Notes: generated by a model not told the origin, from the letters alone. A DNA stretch of 64,000 nucleotides from Prostheceraeus crozeri (GCA_907163375.1 CAJQUW010005339.1:124001-188000); one strand, 5' to 3'. Shown: positions 23,548 to 33,728, counted from the stretch's first letter. Made by a program: numbers and translations.

Positions 23548-24659
23548 CAGTGGCGGCTCTATGGATTTCTGTTAGGTCATGCTCATCAATTTTTTCGCAT
23601 CATGAGGAAAAAAGTATGTGTGACAGCTATCATACGAGGATTTTTAACCATGCAACTGATGTAGCATAATGTAGCTTAATATCATGCAACTTAAGAAACA
23701 GTTACGAATTCGATGAACAAAATTTTAATCTCATTCCATTTGCATTTGCCCTTTCCTAATTATAATTCAAACATGCAAGCCGCCTACTTTTCACATCAGG
23801 TAATCCAGTGAATATGGTGTAGGGCTAGGCATAATTCTAATGATCTACATACTGCATCAGCCAAAATACGCTTAAAATAAAATTCCAGGCGTAGGCTACA
23901 TGCTTTGTATGTTTGAGTACATCCGATGATAATCTGATGCATGCATAGCCTATTATACTATTTGCTCCTAGACATATCTACATATGCAAGCATGTAGAAG
24001 ACCACGGCTAAATTTAATCACCAGATAATGTATATTAAATAATATTCAAGTTCTAGTTATTTGAAGCATGCATTTAAGATAGTAAAAACACCGTCAATCG
24101 CACAAAATCACAAGCTGTATTAACATTGGAAGATATTGAATTACTTATAAAGGACGTCAATTCGATGGGGTTTCAATCGTGCAACTGAGACTCGAGACAT
24201 CTCATGATCTCACTACACCGATAAAATCAGCAGATTGCCGTCCAATCAGCTACCGTTAGTTGGTTGAAACGAGCTATACGTATCATTTGTGCTTCCCGTC
24301 CACGGCATGAGATGGAGTATGAAAATCGTCATCCGCAGATTTTGCTATTGTTCTCCCGTCAGATGATCCGGCCAATAACAAATGAGGTATGCTCGAATTG
24401 ACTTGCGTTCCCCTGAATTTTTTAGAACAAGTTAGCTACTTGATAAATCTTAATTGAGTATGACCTTAATGTCACAGCAACATGATCTGACATAGTAATC
24501 AAATGTTGTCAAATGTAATCAAATGATGTTGGAAGTTTTTTTGTTGATTCAAAACTTTCCCTTTCTTGTGGTTGACATCGTTGATTTGTGTGGAGGAAAA
24601 TTAGACAAAATACTTCGTCATGCTGAGCATGAAGGGCATGATCGCTAAAGCCGCCACTG
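23548..24659. mobile_element. Non-autonomous hAT-type element with perfect 8-bp TSD
   Basis: The ends CAGTGGCGGCT and (inverse) AGCCGCCACTG begin and close this 1112-bp element. Both flanks are exactly TTATTGAG (23540-23547 and 24660-24667). The CAGNGGCGG terminus and the 8-bp duplication are characteristic of hAT transposons. No transposase is encoded, so it needed one in trans. Confidence 0.85.
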
Positions 24660-24667
24660 TTATTGAG

Positions 24668-26011
24668 ACTCAAATTTCTATAGATAGAAAGCATTAAATT
24701 TTTAGTATCACCTTGATGAAGATGTGTCAGCTTGGAAGCTGCATAATAGCAATAGTTGGTCCGTAAAAAATGGAAGATCTCATTTATCTAATGGAAGATG
24801 AACAAAAGCAAATGGTAGCCAATTGAATGCGCATGTATCTGAATGGTCTCTTTATTTTGCAAGCCTCTTCCTACATCGTATTATATTATGCGCTATATCA
24901 GAATAAAGTGATATGCAAATATTATATTCTGGCATCTCGCATTTAAAGTGGAAGGTCAATACATCGACAAGATGGCTATTATGAGTTTTGATGCCCTTTT
25001 AAATGGCATGATTTTTGGGGTTTGATACATTTTGGAATTGTGAATGGTTATCAACGTAACGAACGATCTGTCAAAATTTTCACAAAATTCTGATCAACAT
25101 TGCAGAAAGTTAATTAATGTATTTAAACACAACCAAACATTGATGTTTGGTTGATAGAATATGCAAAAAATGAACAGGTTGCAGTCGAAAAAACAGGCAG
25201 GATGCCTAGCGAAAGGAATGCTATGTATTTGGTTGATCACACTCTACGTAATAATGACGAAAGCAACAAGGGAAAAGGTTCTGTTTATCATCAGAAGAAA
25301 CGCTCTAGCTCCACACCGATTGATGGTGACTTGACCGTGGCATATTGTTGATTTACCTCACTACAAAATAACTGCATATGCTGTGCAGTCACGCTATGCA
25401 GTCAAAAAGTTCTTTCTACATGCGTCATCCATGGTAGAACTATAGCTGCACCTAGTGCTTACAAAGAATTGCAATGATCGAAGTTGGCATCGTTCGACAA
25501 AATGTTTCCCCTTTATGAGCGCTTTAACTGACATCCATTACCGCATCAAAGCAAAGTGATCGATTGCAAGTTCATTAGAAAACTTTTTAAACATGAAAGC
25601 AGAAATCCAGAACTGATTCCTCTAATTCTATTACGCTTAGTCACAGTGCGGCATCACCTATATCGTTACAAAGTAATAATAGGGTCAAAAACTACAAGGT
25701 AAATAATCTTGGAAATATGTCTAGGTAATTATGGAGCTATATAGCGACCTGATTGTGGGAATGATTAGGGATGTCTAAGAATAAAATGATAGAATAGTAT
25801 AAATTAATATAAAATTAGTAATATTAGTATAAATCCAGCTGATTCTAGAGTGATTTTTATGTCGATTTTCTGTCATTGTTTAATGTTTTTGGACAAGCAT
25901 GCCATTAAATTTCTAAAGAAAGTCTGTGAAATACGAATATGGTGTATTTTTTATTCGCTCCCTGATTATAGATGGTGCAGATCAGAAGCTCATGTCTATG
26001 TCGCACGTGCT
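24668..26011. other. Non-coding stretch, no supported feature
   Basis: Short ORFs only, for example 25151-25351, without recognisable content. A small hairpin (AACCAAACATTGATGTTTGGTT) lies at about 25131-25152. Confidence 0.3.
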
Positions 26012-26014
26012 TTA

Positions 26015-26211
26015 GGCATCAGCCACACTGAAAGCAAAGCAAAAAAGCGTCCCACGCAAACGCGAGCAAACGTATGTCCGCAAGCTATCAATCGCTCCGA
26101 TTTGCTTTGCTCGCAGTGCGGCAGTCACAACTGCCGCAATGATGACTTTATATTTGCTGCAAAACGCTTTGCTCGGAAACGCTTGGAAAAGCTCGCAGTG
26201 TGGCTGAGGCC
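26015..26211. mobile_element. Harbinger-type MITE
   Basis: A 197-bp element with ends GGCATCAGCCACACTG and the inverse of GGCCTCAGCCACACTG, flanked by TTA on both sides (26012-26014 and 26212-26214). The 3-bp TTA duplication fits PIF/Harbinger. Two opposite ORFs across it are chance products of its symmetry. Confidence 0.7.
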
Positions 26212-26383
26212 TTATGCTCACAATATCAAATAGTTATATGATTGTGTATGTCATTTCACTCGTCCTGTAACTGTGACAGGCATTGCACAGCATTTGTATA
26301 TCCAAGGTGCCGCAATCGTTGAACGCAAAAAAGTATTATTTCTATGAGTTTAGAAGCGTGTTTATGTATGTAAATGATTGCGC

Positions 26384-26572
26384 TCACATTTGCTTTTTGA
26401 TATGAATTGTTATGCCATCCTTTTCGTCATTGCCAACCAATGGAAGTACAAATGAATATCTGAATTTATAAAATTCCTCGCTAGTTGCTATCTCCCCAAC
26501 ATCGAAACTGAAATTCTGGTTTCTAATTTCTTCTAAATCTTCTAATTCTGGTTTCTCATTGATTGAGACCAT
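26384..26572 (-). CDS. Small ORF in the segmental repeat, unknown
   Basis: 62 residues beginning MVSINEKPELEDLEE. The plus-strand copy at 20.4 kb keeps the same start but ends early where homology stops. This could be the N-terminal part of an unrecognised repeat-encoded protein; there is no domain I can name. Confidence 0.25.
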   Translation of the reverse strand: MVSINEKPELEDLEEIRNQNFSFDVGEIATSEEFYKFRYSFVLPLVGNDEKDGITIHIKKQM

Positions 26573-26820
26573 CGCTATAATTGTGCTTCCTTATTAATAC
26601 CTTTATGGACTTTTATGATGATTGTAGTCAGTGTATTATCAAATTTTGCCGTAGGCTAGAACAAGGACGATTTCTGCACATGCTTTCCCTTCATAATCGC
26701 TCTCATATTACGATGAACTACATGTAGACCTTTTATACATGTAGCTTTCATGTAGGCAGTCTGCTTGTCGAAATCAAAACAAATAATGAAGTCGCGATAA
26801 CAGAAAAATCAAAGCTCGCA
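26455..26820 (-). repeat. Segmental repeat, minus-strand copy
   Basis: Inverted partner of 20167-20533. Its outer edge at 26820 is where Tc1-like copy 2 inserted at a TA. Confidence 0.75.
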
Positions 26821-27993
26821 ATATATACTCATTGACAAAATTTTTGAAACATTTACTTCTTTAACTTCTTTCATTTTTGACTGGTATATATACATGTATG
26901 TATGATACCTTGATAATTTAGTCACAATCTCCACCAAGTCGCTAGCACAGAAAAATAACGCATGTAGCAGAGTCAACTTTAATAGCGCGTGTGCCCCTCT
27001 TCTAGCTCCAATACATTCAGTAATCCGAGATGGCATGGATTCACAAAGTTTCTGAATGAAGGATGTTTCAAGGAGAAGCCACTGCTCTGTCAGTCTTTCA
27101 GAGAGAATCTTCAGGGACACTGGTGGAAGTGAATAGCGGTATCTCACTCGCCGCCCAAGCTTGTCCCATACTTGTTCAATGGGTGACAAGTTGGGTGAGC
27201 GTGCAGGCCAGTCAAAGGTTTGAATGTTCAATCTCCTAACAGTGACAATGACAGCCGAGGAGCGATGTGGTCTTGCGTTGTCGTCTTGGAAGACGAGATC
27301 CTCCACCCTGACCACTGGGGCAACAACAGGAAGCACAATTTCATTGAGATACCTCTCTCCAGTCAACGTGCCTTTGATGATGACTGCTGTCGTTTGTCCG
27401 CTATGCCAAATGCCACCCCACAGCACAACACTTCCACCACCATATCTGTCGTGTTCTTTAACACAGCATGGGGCAAAGCGTTCACCTGGAAGACGATGCA
27501 CTCTGACACGACCGTCATTGAAATCCAGAGTGAATCTCGATTCATCGGTCCACAAGACTTTCTGCCCGTGATGGTCATTCCATGAGCGATGGGCATCACA
27601 CCAGGCAACTCGTCTTCTGAGATGCTCAAAACTCAATGGAATTAGGACAGCTGGTCGTCGCGATTGAATTCCAGCTTCTCGCAATCTTCGGTAAGCCATT
27701 CGAACGCTACAGTCTATATTTGAGGCACTCTTCCAGTGTACGACTAGCTTTGGGACTGACACAAATCTATTCCTCTTTGTAGCTAAAACTAGACGTGCGT
27801 CTGTCCTTCCTGCAGACTTTCTTGGTCGACCAGATCCATTCTTCCTTTTAACATCTCCTTCTGCTTTCCATCGACACCACCACCTCCAAACAACGACTCT
27901 CGATAGTTGCAGCTCTTCGGCAACACTCGCACAACTTCTACCACAACGAATCATTCCAATAGTCATACCTCTGGTAAACTGATCGTGTGCCAT
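26809..27993 (-). CDS. Tc1-like transposase, full DDE set
   Basis: HTH region as in copy 1, then WTDESRFTL, FQDDNARPH and SPNLSPIEQVWD, giving a DD34E triad typical of Tc1. The frame has no break across the DDE core. It runs through the terminal repeat into flanking DNA, because the stop used in copy 1 (after YMYINQ) is absent, so about 30 extra residues are added. Copy 1 differs from it by the in-frame deletion and a few substitutions. Confidence 0.85.
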   Translation of the reverse strand: MAHDQFTRGMTIGMIRCGRSCASVAEELQLSRVVVWRWWCRWKAEGDVKRKNGSGRPRKSAGRTDARLVLATKRNRFVSVPKLVVHWKSASNIDCSVRMAYRRLREAGIQSRRPAVLIPLSFEHLRRRVAWCDAHRSWNDHHGQKVLWTDESRFTLDFNDGRVRVHRLPGERFAPCCVKEHDRYGGGSVVLWGGIWHSGQTTAVIIKGTLTGERYLNEIVLPVVAPVVRVEDLVFQDDNARPHRSSAVIVTVRRLNIQTFDWPARSPNLSPIEQVWDKLGRRVRYRYSLPPVSLKILSERLTEQWLLLETSFIQKLCESMPSRITECIGARRGAHALLKLTLLHALFFCASDLVEIVTKLSRYHTYMYIYQSKMKEVKEVNVSKILSMSIYCEL

Positions 27994-28112
27994 TTTATTT
28001 TACAAAAGCTGGATTTCAGTTCTCGTTTATGTTCAATTTGTAAAAGCAATTGTGACAGTTGTATCGATATCAAAATTTGAAATTTGACCACCATAGATCT
28101 TTCTCCATTCTC
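26817..28112 (-). mobile_element. Tc1-like transposon, copy 2 (one end lost)
   Basis: The 3' end TATACTCATTGACAAAATTT lies at 26820. The other end is missing: homology to copy 1 stops at about 28112, where a Harbinger element begins after TAA. It has a full-length transposase frame but only one terminal repeat, so it cannot move as a unit. Confidence 0.8.
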
Positions 28113-28115
28113 TAA

Positions 28116-28846
28116 AGGCCGGTTTACATCCGTCTGTATTTACAATACAAACGATATATTTTCGATATTTTCGTATGGTTCCGTTGCGATTCGATCATCT
28201 TTTGTCACTTCTTCGTGTCCATTTACAAAAGAACTCTTTCAGAGAGCCAGTGTCCCCTGAAGAGCGATTAACTATATTTTTGGTGTATTTATCTACTGGA
28301 TGTTCGCAAAAATGGATCTATCTTTTCGATTCCGCCGCGGTCGATCGACGATCAGCTGCATTCTACGAGAGACGGGGCAAATAATATGGAATGTTATGTC
28401 CAGTAAATATGTTAAATGTCCATCTACTCAGGAAGAATGGTCTGAAATCGCGGATGGATTCTGGCAACATTGGAACTTCCCCCATTGTATAGGGGCCATA
28501 GACGGCAAACATTTCCACGTTCAGAGCCCGAAATCTTCAGGATCTGAATTTTTTGATGATATACACAGATTCAGCGCACTCGTATTAGCAATGTGCGATT
28601 CACGGTATGTGTTTACGTATTTAAATGTTGGCAGTGCTGGGCGTGAAGGTGATGCTGGAGTTTTTAGAAACTCTGACCTTCTCCGCTTTTTGGAAGATAA
28701 CACCATCAACGTCCCACCACCTGAACGAGTGTAAGTGTATAAGTGTCGAGAAAAGTGTATAACTATCGTCTGTCAAGGGCACGGCGTTTGATTGAAAACA
28801 GTTTTGGGGTGTTAGTTACGCGATGGAGGTTGTTTAGTCGCCCGAT
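28116..28846 (+). mobile_element. Harbinger-type element, truncated at the right by element B
   Basis: Begins AGGCCGGTTTACATCC after TAA (28113-28115), inside the 5' leader of Tc1-like copy 2. Its right end is cut by the insertion of element B at 28847 and is not found beyond the right end of that element. Confidence 0.6.
28172..28846 (+). pseudogene. PIF/Harbinger (HARBI1-like) transposase, frameshifted and truncated
   Basis: The N-terminal HARBI1 signature (FREPVSPEERLTIFLVYLST) is followed in another frame by the nuclease core. This holds NFPHCIGAIDGKHFHVQSPK (first Asp), VGSAGREGDAGVFRNSDLL (second Asp) and [20 protein letters not shown] (final Glu). There is one frameshift near 28300-28330 and at least one stop after about 28734. 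The C-terminus is lost where element B inserted, just after FSRPI. Confidence 0.8.
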
Positions 28847-29593
28847 AGTAGTAAGCAAAACTCCACTTCTGGACCGCGCAAGATGGCGGCCATCGCTGCG
28901 TCCCCCCCCCCTCTGGCACGGCAGAGTGTCGTGGTCGGCCGCCGTGGTGCTTCGTGTCTGAGTCCCCCCCCCCTCTGGAACGACAGAGGTTGTGGTCTGT
29001 CGTGGTGTGCCGGCCAGGTGGGTCCACGTTCACAACATGTTCGCTGACGTCCCCCCCCCTCTGCAACGACAGAGTGTGAGACTCGGGTGAGTTGGTCCGA
29101 CCGCCTGGTTGACGTGGGCGACCGTCTAGGTTGACGTGGGCGACCGCCAGGATTAGTCTTGAGGCTATAGTGTGTGATGTTTTTGGTGTGTAGCGTCCAA
29201 ACGAAGCATCGGATGAGAAAACGGAGGTCAGATTCGGATTCAGCGTGAAATTCTGCATCGGTAGGGTGAGTTTCAAGGCAATCGGTGAGAAAAAATTTTC
29301 AACATTTTTCGAAAAACGACAGAGTTAGAATTTGGGACGTTTTGGTGTGTAGCGCCCAAACGAAGCATCGGATGAGAAAACGGAGGCCAGATTCGGAATC
29401 TACGTGAAATTTTGGGTTAGGAAGGATGTTTCCAGCGAAATCGCAGAGAAAAAATTTTCGGCTGACTCCCCCCCCTTCCTGGACGGCTTGCTTCCAGTGG
29501 ATGGATTTTGTCGTGCGATAGCTTGTTTGAAAGCTAAGAGTGAGACAAACTCAGTGAAAGAATCGGCTTGTTCGTATCTGTCTTCGTTCAAAA
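28847..29593 (+). repeat. Left terminal inverted repeat of element B
   Basis: Outer part: three tandem C-run units (runs of 8-10 C followed by CTCTGGCACGGCAGAG or similar). Inner part matches the right end, but with an extra duplicated segment containing GTAGCGNCCAAACGAAGCAT (29191-29240 and 29345-29400). The minus-strand ORF 28812-29276 is a chance frame. Confidence 0.85.
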
Positions 29594-30925
29594 GTTAGAG
29601 CGGTTACAAGATTTTAGGTCGGAGCTCGCTCACCTGAAAAATCCTAAGTGTCAGAGTGACTTTGTATGGGTAAAATTTTGAAAATTTTCCAAAGTGTGGA
29701 ATTTCGACCTGGGACCGTCACCAAAACATTTTTCATCAAATTTCACTGACCCCCCCCCCCGACAACAATCTTCTAACTTTGGTTCTAGTGGACGGATTTT
29801 GTCTTACAGCTACTCGTTTGAAAGAAGAGAAAAAACTGCTCGACAACATTTTTTGTTGCGAGTCAATCGGACCAGCCGTTCACAAGTTAGAGCGGTTACA
29901 AGATTTTAGGTCGGAGCTCGCTCACCTGAAAAAATCCTAAGTGTCAGAGTGGCTTTGTATGGGTAAAATTTTGAAAATTTTCCAAAGTGTGGAATTTCGA
30001 CCTGGGACCGCCACCAAAACATTTTTCATCAAATTTCACCGACCCCCCCCCCCCGACAGCAATCTTCTAACTTTGGTTCTAGTGGACGGATTTTGTCTTA
30101 CAGCTACTCGTTTGAAAGAGGAGAAAAAACTGCTCCACAACATTTTTTGTTGCGAGTCAATCGGACCAGCCGTTCACAAGTTAGAGCGGTTACAAGATTT
30201 TAGGTCGGAGCTCGCTCACCTGAAAAAATCCTAAGTGTCAGAGTGGCTTTGTATGGGTAAAATTTTGAAAATTTTCCAAAGTGTGGAATTTCGACCTGGG
30301 TCCGCCACCAAAACATTTTTCATCAAATTTCACTGACCTCCCCCCCCCTGGACAGCTAGCTTCTATCTTGGCTTCTAGTGGACGGATTTTGTCGTGCAAT
30401 AGCTCGTTTGAAAGCTAAGAGTGAGACAAATTCAGTGAAAGAATCGGCTTGTTCCTATCTGTCTTCGTTCACAAGTTAGAGCGGTTACAAGATTTTAGGT
30501 CGGAGCTCGCTCACCTGAAAAAATCCTAAGTGTCAGAGTGGCTTTGTATGGGTAAAATTTTGAAAATTTTCCAAAGTGTGGAATTTCGACCTGGGACCGC
30601 CACCAAAACATTTTTCATCAAATTTCACTGACCTCCCCCCCCCTGGACAGCTAGCTTCTATCTTGGCTTCTAGTGGACGGATTTTGTCGTGCAATAGCTC
30701 GTTTGAAAGCTAAGAGTGAGACAAATTCAGTGAAAGAATCGGCTTGTTCCTATCTGTCTTCGTTCAAAAGTTAGAGCGGTTACAAGATTTTAGGTCGGAG
30801 CTCGCTCACCTGAAAAAATCCTAAGTGTCAGAGTGACTTTGTATGGGTAAAATTTTGAAAATTTTCCAAAGTGTGGAATTTCGACCTGGGACCGTCACCA
30901 AAACATTTTTCATCAAATTTCTCTG
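29594..30925 (+). repeat. ~294-bp tandem repeats, about 4.5 units
   Basis: Units start with GTTAGAGCGGTTACAAGATT at about 29594, 29886, 30180, 30475 and 30770 (spacing 292-295 bp). Each holds a C-run of 8-13. Two unit types occur: one with ACATTTTTTGTTGCGAGTCA, the other with GTGAGACAAATTCAGTGAAA. The second type matches the inner terminal repeat, so the array grew from the terminus. Confidence 0.9.
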
Positions 30926-31055
30926 AACGAGGGGGGGGAGGTCAGTGAAATTTGATGAAAAATGTTTTGGTTAAGGTCCCAGGTTGAAATTCGGAAGTTT
31001 TAAATTTTTCAAAATTTTCACCACACTGGAGCTCTCACACTTAGGAATTTTTTCA
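30926..31055 (-). repeat. Inverted half-unit closing the tandem array
   Basis: A diverged inverse copy of the last unit's C-run and ACATTTTTCATCAAATTT region, making a large foldback centred near 30926. Confidence 0.75.
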
Positions 31056-31227
31056 CTTGCGACATGTTACATGGACATGTGCTGACGCACCAACTTCCCG
31101 TGGTCATATGAGAATGGTTCGGGTGTCATATGATAGAGAATGATGAGACGAATCGTTTGCAACAAACCGCATGTCGCTACGATGAATACTTTCGGAGATA
31201 GAGCCATTTTAAGTTTTCTTCCGAGCA

Positions 31228-31235
31228 TATATAAA
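31228..31235 (+). promoter_or_regulatory. TATA box of the leftmost gene
   Basis: TATATAAA about 50 bp before a splice donor (GAG|GTAAGC at 31277). It precedes the coiled-coil gene at 31825. Confidence 0.6.
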
Positions 31236-31276
31236 CCCCCGACAACGTAAGTCTGATCACTTCATCGAAAGACGAG

Positions 31277-31806
31277 GTAAGCGACGGTCGTCGCTCTGAG
31301 CTCCCGATATCGGGTGCAAAGGACTCTATCTTTTGAAGTAGGCAAGCTATCTTGCTACTTCAAAGTTTGTATGATAGAGTTTGATAGTGTCTTTACTACT
31401 GATAAAATTTTTTAAAAGTAGTATGAGTAGTAAAATGCGGAATTTTTTAAAAATTCTTAATTTTCACTTTTTTCAAAGTTTTAACATATAGACTAAGGTT
31501 TTCAAGTATCCTGAGTTCAAATATGCTATCAGATTTGAAATTTAACTAAGTCTAAGGCAGCTTTGAGGGGTTAGATCCCAGCTACTGATCACTACCTTTG
31601 ACTCGGCGTTCCTGTTACCACTTCGGGGCAGTGACAATGATGTCTTCAGCTGTAAAGAGCGGGTATCGGGGAAGATCTCTCACTTCCCTAGTGATCGGTA
31701 CAAGGCCTTCGGGCTGTCGACGGGATCGAGTGCCACTCACTACACTCTTTAGGAATATGACTGTACTACATGATTCCAAACTTATACAAATTTCATTATC
31801 TTACAG
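31277..31806 (+). other. Candidate 5'UTR intron
   Basis: Donor GTAAGC at 31277 and acceptor TCTTACAG ending at 31806, 18 bp before the ATG at 31825. Inside it lies a stem-loop (TTTGAAGTAGGCAAG...CTTGCTACTTCAAA, about 31333-31366). Confidence 0.5.
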
Positions 31807-31824
31807 TTCACAATAAAATCTAAC

Positions 31825-33015
31825 ATGGCCAATGACAAAAATCGCAAATATCACATCAAAATGTGCTCTTGTGGGCGAGTTAATCGCAGTGCGGACGCCA
31901 AAGCTCATGTGAAGAAGGCGGGCACCGGCCACATGATTGTCTTGAATAGGGTTGCTTGCGTAAAGTGTAGAGTGCTGAAGGGTGATGAGGATGAGGTGCG
32001 TTTTTACAGAGTGCATGCTGACTGTAGTGGTGGTTTAGTGACTGATTTGAGATTTACGCAGTTGATTGTGGAAGAGAGGGAGCGAATGTTGGCGAATGTT
32101 GCGAATGTTGTTGAGAATGTTGTTGAGAATGTTGTTGAGAATGTTGTTGAGAATGATGAGTTGGCGAGAGCGGTTGCGTCGTTGGAGGGTGAGATTGAGC
32201 AGCGGAAGAGAGTGCTTGAGAGTGATGATGAGGATGATGTGGATTTAGATAGGGAGCGTGTGAGGAAGCGTGTGAGGAAGTTGAGCTCTTCGTCATCGGA
32301 GGTGTCCAACATCGTCATCACCGACCCCCCGAAGAGCTCATCTTCCCCAAAAGTGAAGAGTGGTGGGATTCGTATGCAGTCGGCGAGGTGGTTGAAGGAT
32401 GAAGAGAAGAGACATGTTTCGCAGCAGATGGCGCATGAGTTGTTAGTGAATAAGTTTGAGAGTTTGAAGAAAGTGAAGGATGAAGTTGTGAAGGAGTTGG
32501 ATGAGTTGAAAAAGAAGGATTTGAAGTCGAAGGAGGTGGCGGATGAAAACATTAGAATGAGGCGTTGTGTGACTGATTTGAAGAGTAAGACGCGAGAGTT
32601 GGAAGAGAAGAATGATGCGTGTGAGAAGAGGGCGAGTGCTGCGGAGAGAAGAATGAGAGATGCAGAGGCGAAGTTTGAGGAGATGATGAAGGAGATGAGT
32701 GTGTTGAGAGCGAGGAATGTTGAGTTGGAGAGGACTGTGGCTCGGCGGGGTGATGAGAGGCAGGCGTGTGAGAAGTTGGAGCGCATGAGGGATGAGTGGG
32801 AACGTGTGAATGAGGATCGTTTGTTTGAATTTCACATCCCTATTCGGGACAATCATTTGGCCGGCGAAGTACTCGTAAACCAGAATTTAGACGAATCCAT
32901 CCTATGCTACAACGGTCATCCCACGAAAAAATGCCTCCACGCCAGCTTACGAATGCGCGGTCACTTGCATAAATTTTCGATTCGGAAACGCGCGAGACTA
33001 CCTAAGGATGACTAA
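31825..33015 (+). CDS. Zinc-binding, coiled-coil protein of element B (unknown)
   Basis: 396 residues. The first 50 hold Cys/His residues in a possible zinc site (CSC at 14-16, His28, His36, CVKC at 45-48). A 12-bp tandem repeat encodes VVEN four times (about residues 93-110). Then come an acidic Asp-rich patch, a basic RKRVRK stretch resembling a nuclear signal, a Ser-rich linker, and a long coiled coil (about 190-345). The C-terminus is a short non-coiled domain (FEFHIPIRDNHLAGEVL). The coding strand is unusually G-rich (GAG, GTG, AAG). It has its own TATA promoter, a leader intron and probably a 60-bp intron after the stop (33020-33079). Function unknown; a nuclear or scaffold role is only a guess. 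Confidence 0.75.
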   Translation: MANDKNRKYHIKMCSCGRVNRSADAKAHVKKAGTGHMIVLNRVACVKCRVLKGDEDEVRFYRVHADCSGGLVTDLRFTQLIVEERERMLANVANVVENVVENVVENVVENDELARAVASLEGEIEQRKRVLESDDEDDVDLDRERVRKRVRKLSSSSSEVSNIVITDPPKSSSSPKVKSGGIRMQSARWLKDEEKRHVSQQMAHELLVNKFESLKKVKDEVVKELDELKKKDLKSKEVADENIRMRRCVTDLKSKTRELEEKNDACEKRASAAERRMRDAEAKFEEMMKEMSVLRARNVELERTVARRGDERQACEKLERMRDEWERVNEDRLFEFHIPIRDNHLAGEVLVNQNLDESILCYNGHPTKKCLHASLRMRGHLHKFSIRKRARLPKDD

Positions 33016-33111
33016 CTTGGTAAGTGAAAAGCAAATAAGATAGTATATCCTATTCTAATACATATCATTTTCATTGCAGATCTTTGCCCGCCTTCACCAC
33101 CCCATCAATTT

Positions 33112-33256
33112 ACTCCCGAGAACGAACCATCGGCTCTCTTAAGGGCCACCTAGGGGCAAGACATGATAGAACCTCCACGCGGTTTGCCCTGGGCAGTCTT
33201 CGGACTGGCGAATACTATCATTAAGTTGAATCTGCTATCAGTCAACTTGAACGTTG
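33112..33256 (+). repeat. 3'-end module 1 with histone-like stem-loop
   Basis: First of three nearly identical modules, starting ACTCCCGAGAACGAACCAT. The hairpin GGCTCT-CTTA-AGGGCC followed by ACC (33132-33150) resembles the replication-dependent histone mRNA 3' stem-loop, and CAAGA follows 10-11 nt later. A second hairpin (AAGTTGA...TCAACTT) lies near the end. The hairpin is 57 nt after the stop of the coiled-coil gene if the 60-bp intron is removed. Confidence 0.7.
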
Positions 33257-33272
33257 CGTCGCGTTAGAGGGG

Positions 33273-33280
33273 TATATAAA
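33273..33280 (+). promoter_or_regulatory. TATA box of the 88-residue gene
   Basis: TATATAAA 32 bp before the ATG at 33312, followed by CATTTCATTTCATTT, which also occurs downstream of the PolB TATA box. Confidence 0.65.
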
Positions 33281-33311
33281 CCACTGCCTCTCATTTCATT
33301 TCATTTCAATC

Positions 33312-33578
33312 ATGCAGACGCCGAACAGTCAAGTTAGCTCTCCTCGCGGACCGCAGATAAGGCCGCGAAATTTATTTGAGGAGTTTGTCAGGCTAGAGGA
33401 GCAAGACAGAGTCCACAACAATCTTGCTCGGATTGGCAATCCGATGACAGCAACTGCTGTCAATCCAACGGAATGGTGCTACATTCCACTCTATACTCAC
33501 ATGCCAGTTAGTGTGGAAGTCGACAGTGCTACCAAAGAGAGAGTCTTTGACTCTCTCAGCAGAATTGGTAGGCTGTAG
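33312..33578 (+). CDS. Small protein of element B, 88 residues (unknown)
   Basis: Starts MQTPNSQVSSPRGPQIRPRN, then a helical charged middle (LFEEFVRLEEQDRVHNNLAR) and a hydrophobic patch with WCYIPLYTHMPVSVEV. It has its own TATA box, and a stem-loop module begins within 10 bp of its stop. No family recognised. The tight promoter-ORF-module arrangement argues it is a real gene. Confidence 0.6.
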   Translation: MQTPNSQVSSPRGPQIRPRNLFEEFVRLEEQDRVHNNLARIGNPMTATAVNPTEWCYIPLYTHMPVSVEVDSATKERVFDSLSRIGRL

Positions 33579-33585
33579 GATGACG

Positions 33586-33728
33586 ACTCCCGAGAACGAA
33601 CCATCGGCTCTCTTAAGGGCCACCATGGGGCAAGACATGATAGAACCTCCTCGCGGTTTGCCCTGGGCAGTCTTCGGACTGGCGAATACTATCATTAAGT
33701 TGAATCTGCTATCAGTCAACTTGAACAT
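33586..33728 (+). repeat. 3'-end module 2 with histone-like stem-loop
   Basis: Hairpin GGCTCT-CTTA-AGGGCC-ACCA at 33606-33625, 28 nt after the stop of the 88-residue gene, with CAAGA at 33631. Differs from module 1 at only a few bases. Confidence 0.7.

Noticed and set aside
26012-26221. ORFs on both strands over the Harbinger MITE
   Set aside because: Symmetric low-complexity frames inside a non-coding MITE.
28812-29276. 154-residue minus-strand ORF in the left terminus of B
   Set aside because: Runs through terminal-repeat units; no domain, and the right terminus gives only a partial version.
29594-30925. CRISPR-like regular repeats
   Set aside because: Units of ~294 bp without short spacers in an animal genome; this is a tandem satellite.
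32004-32786. 260-residue minus-strand ORF
   Set aside because: Exact antisense of the coiled-coil gene; its Ser/Phe/Leu-rich content is the mirror of Glu/Lys/Ser codons.
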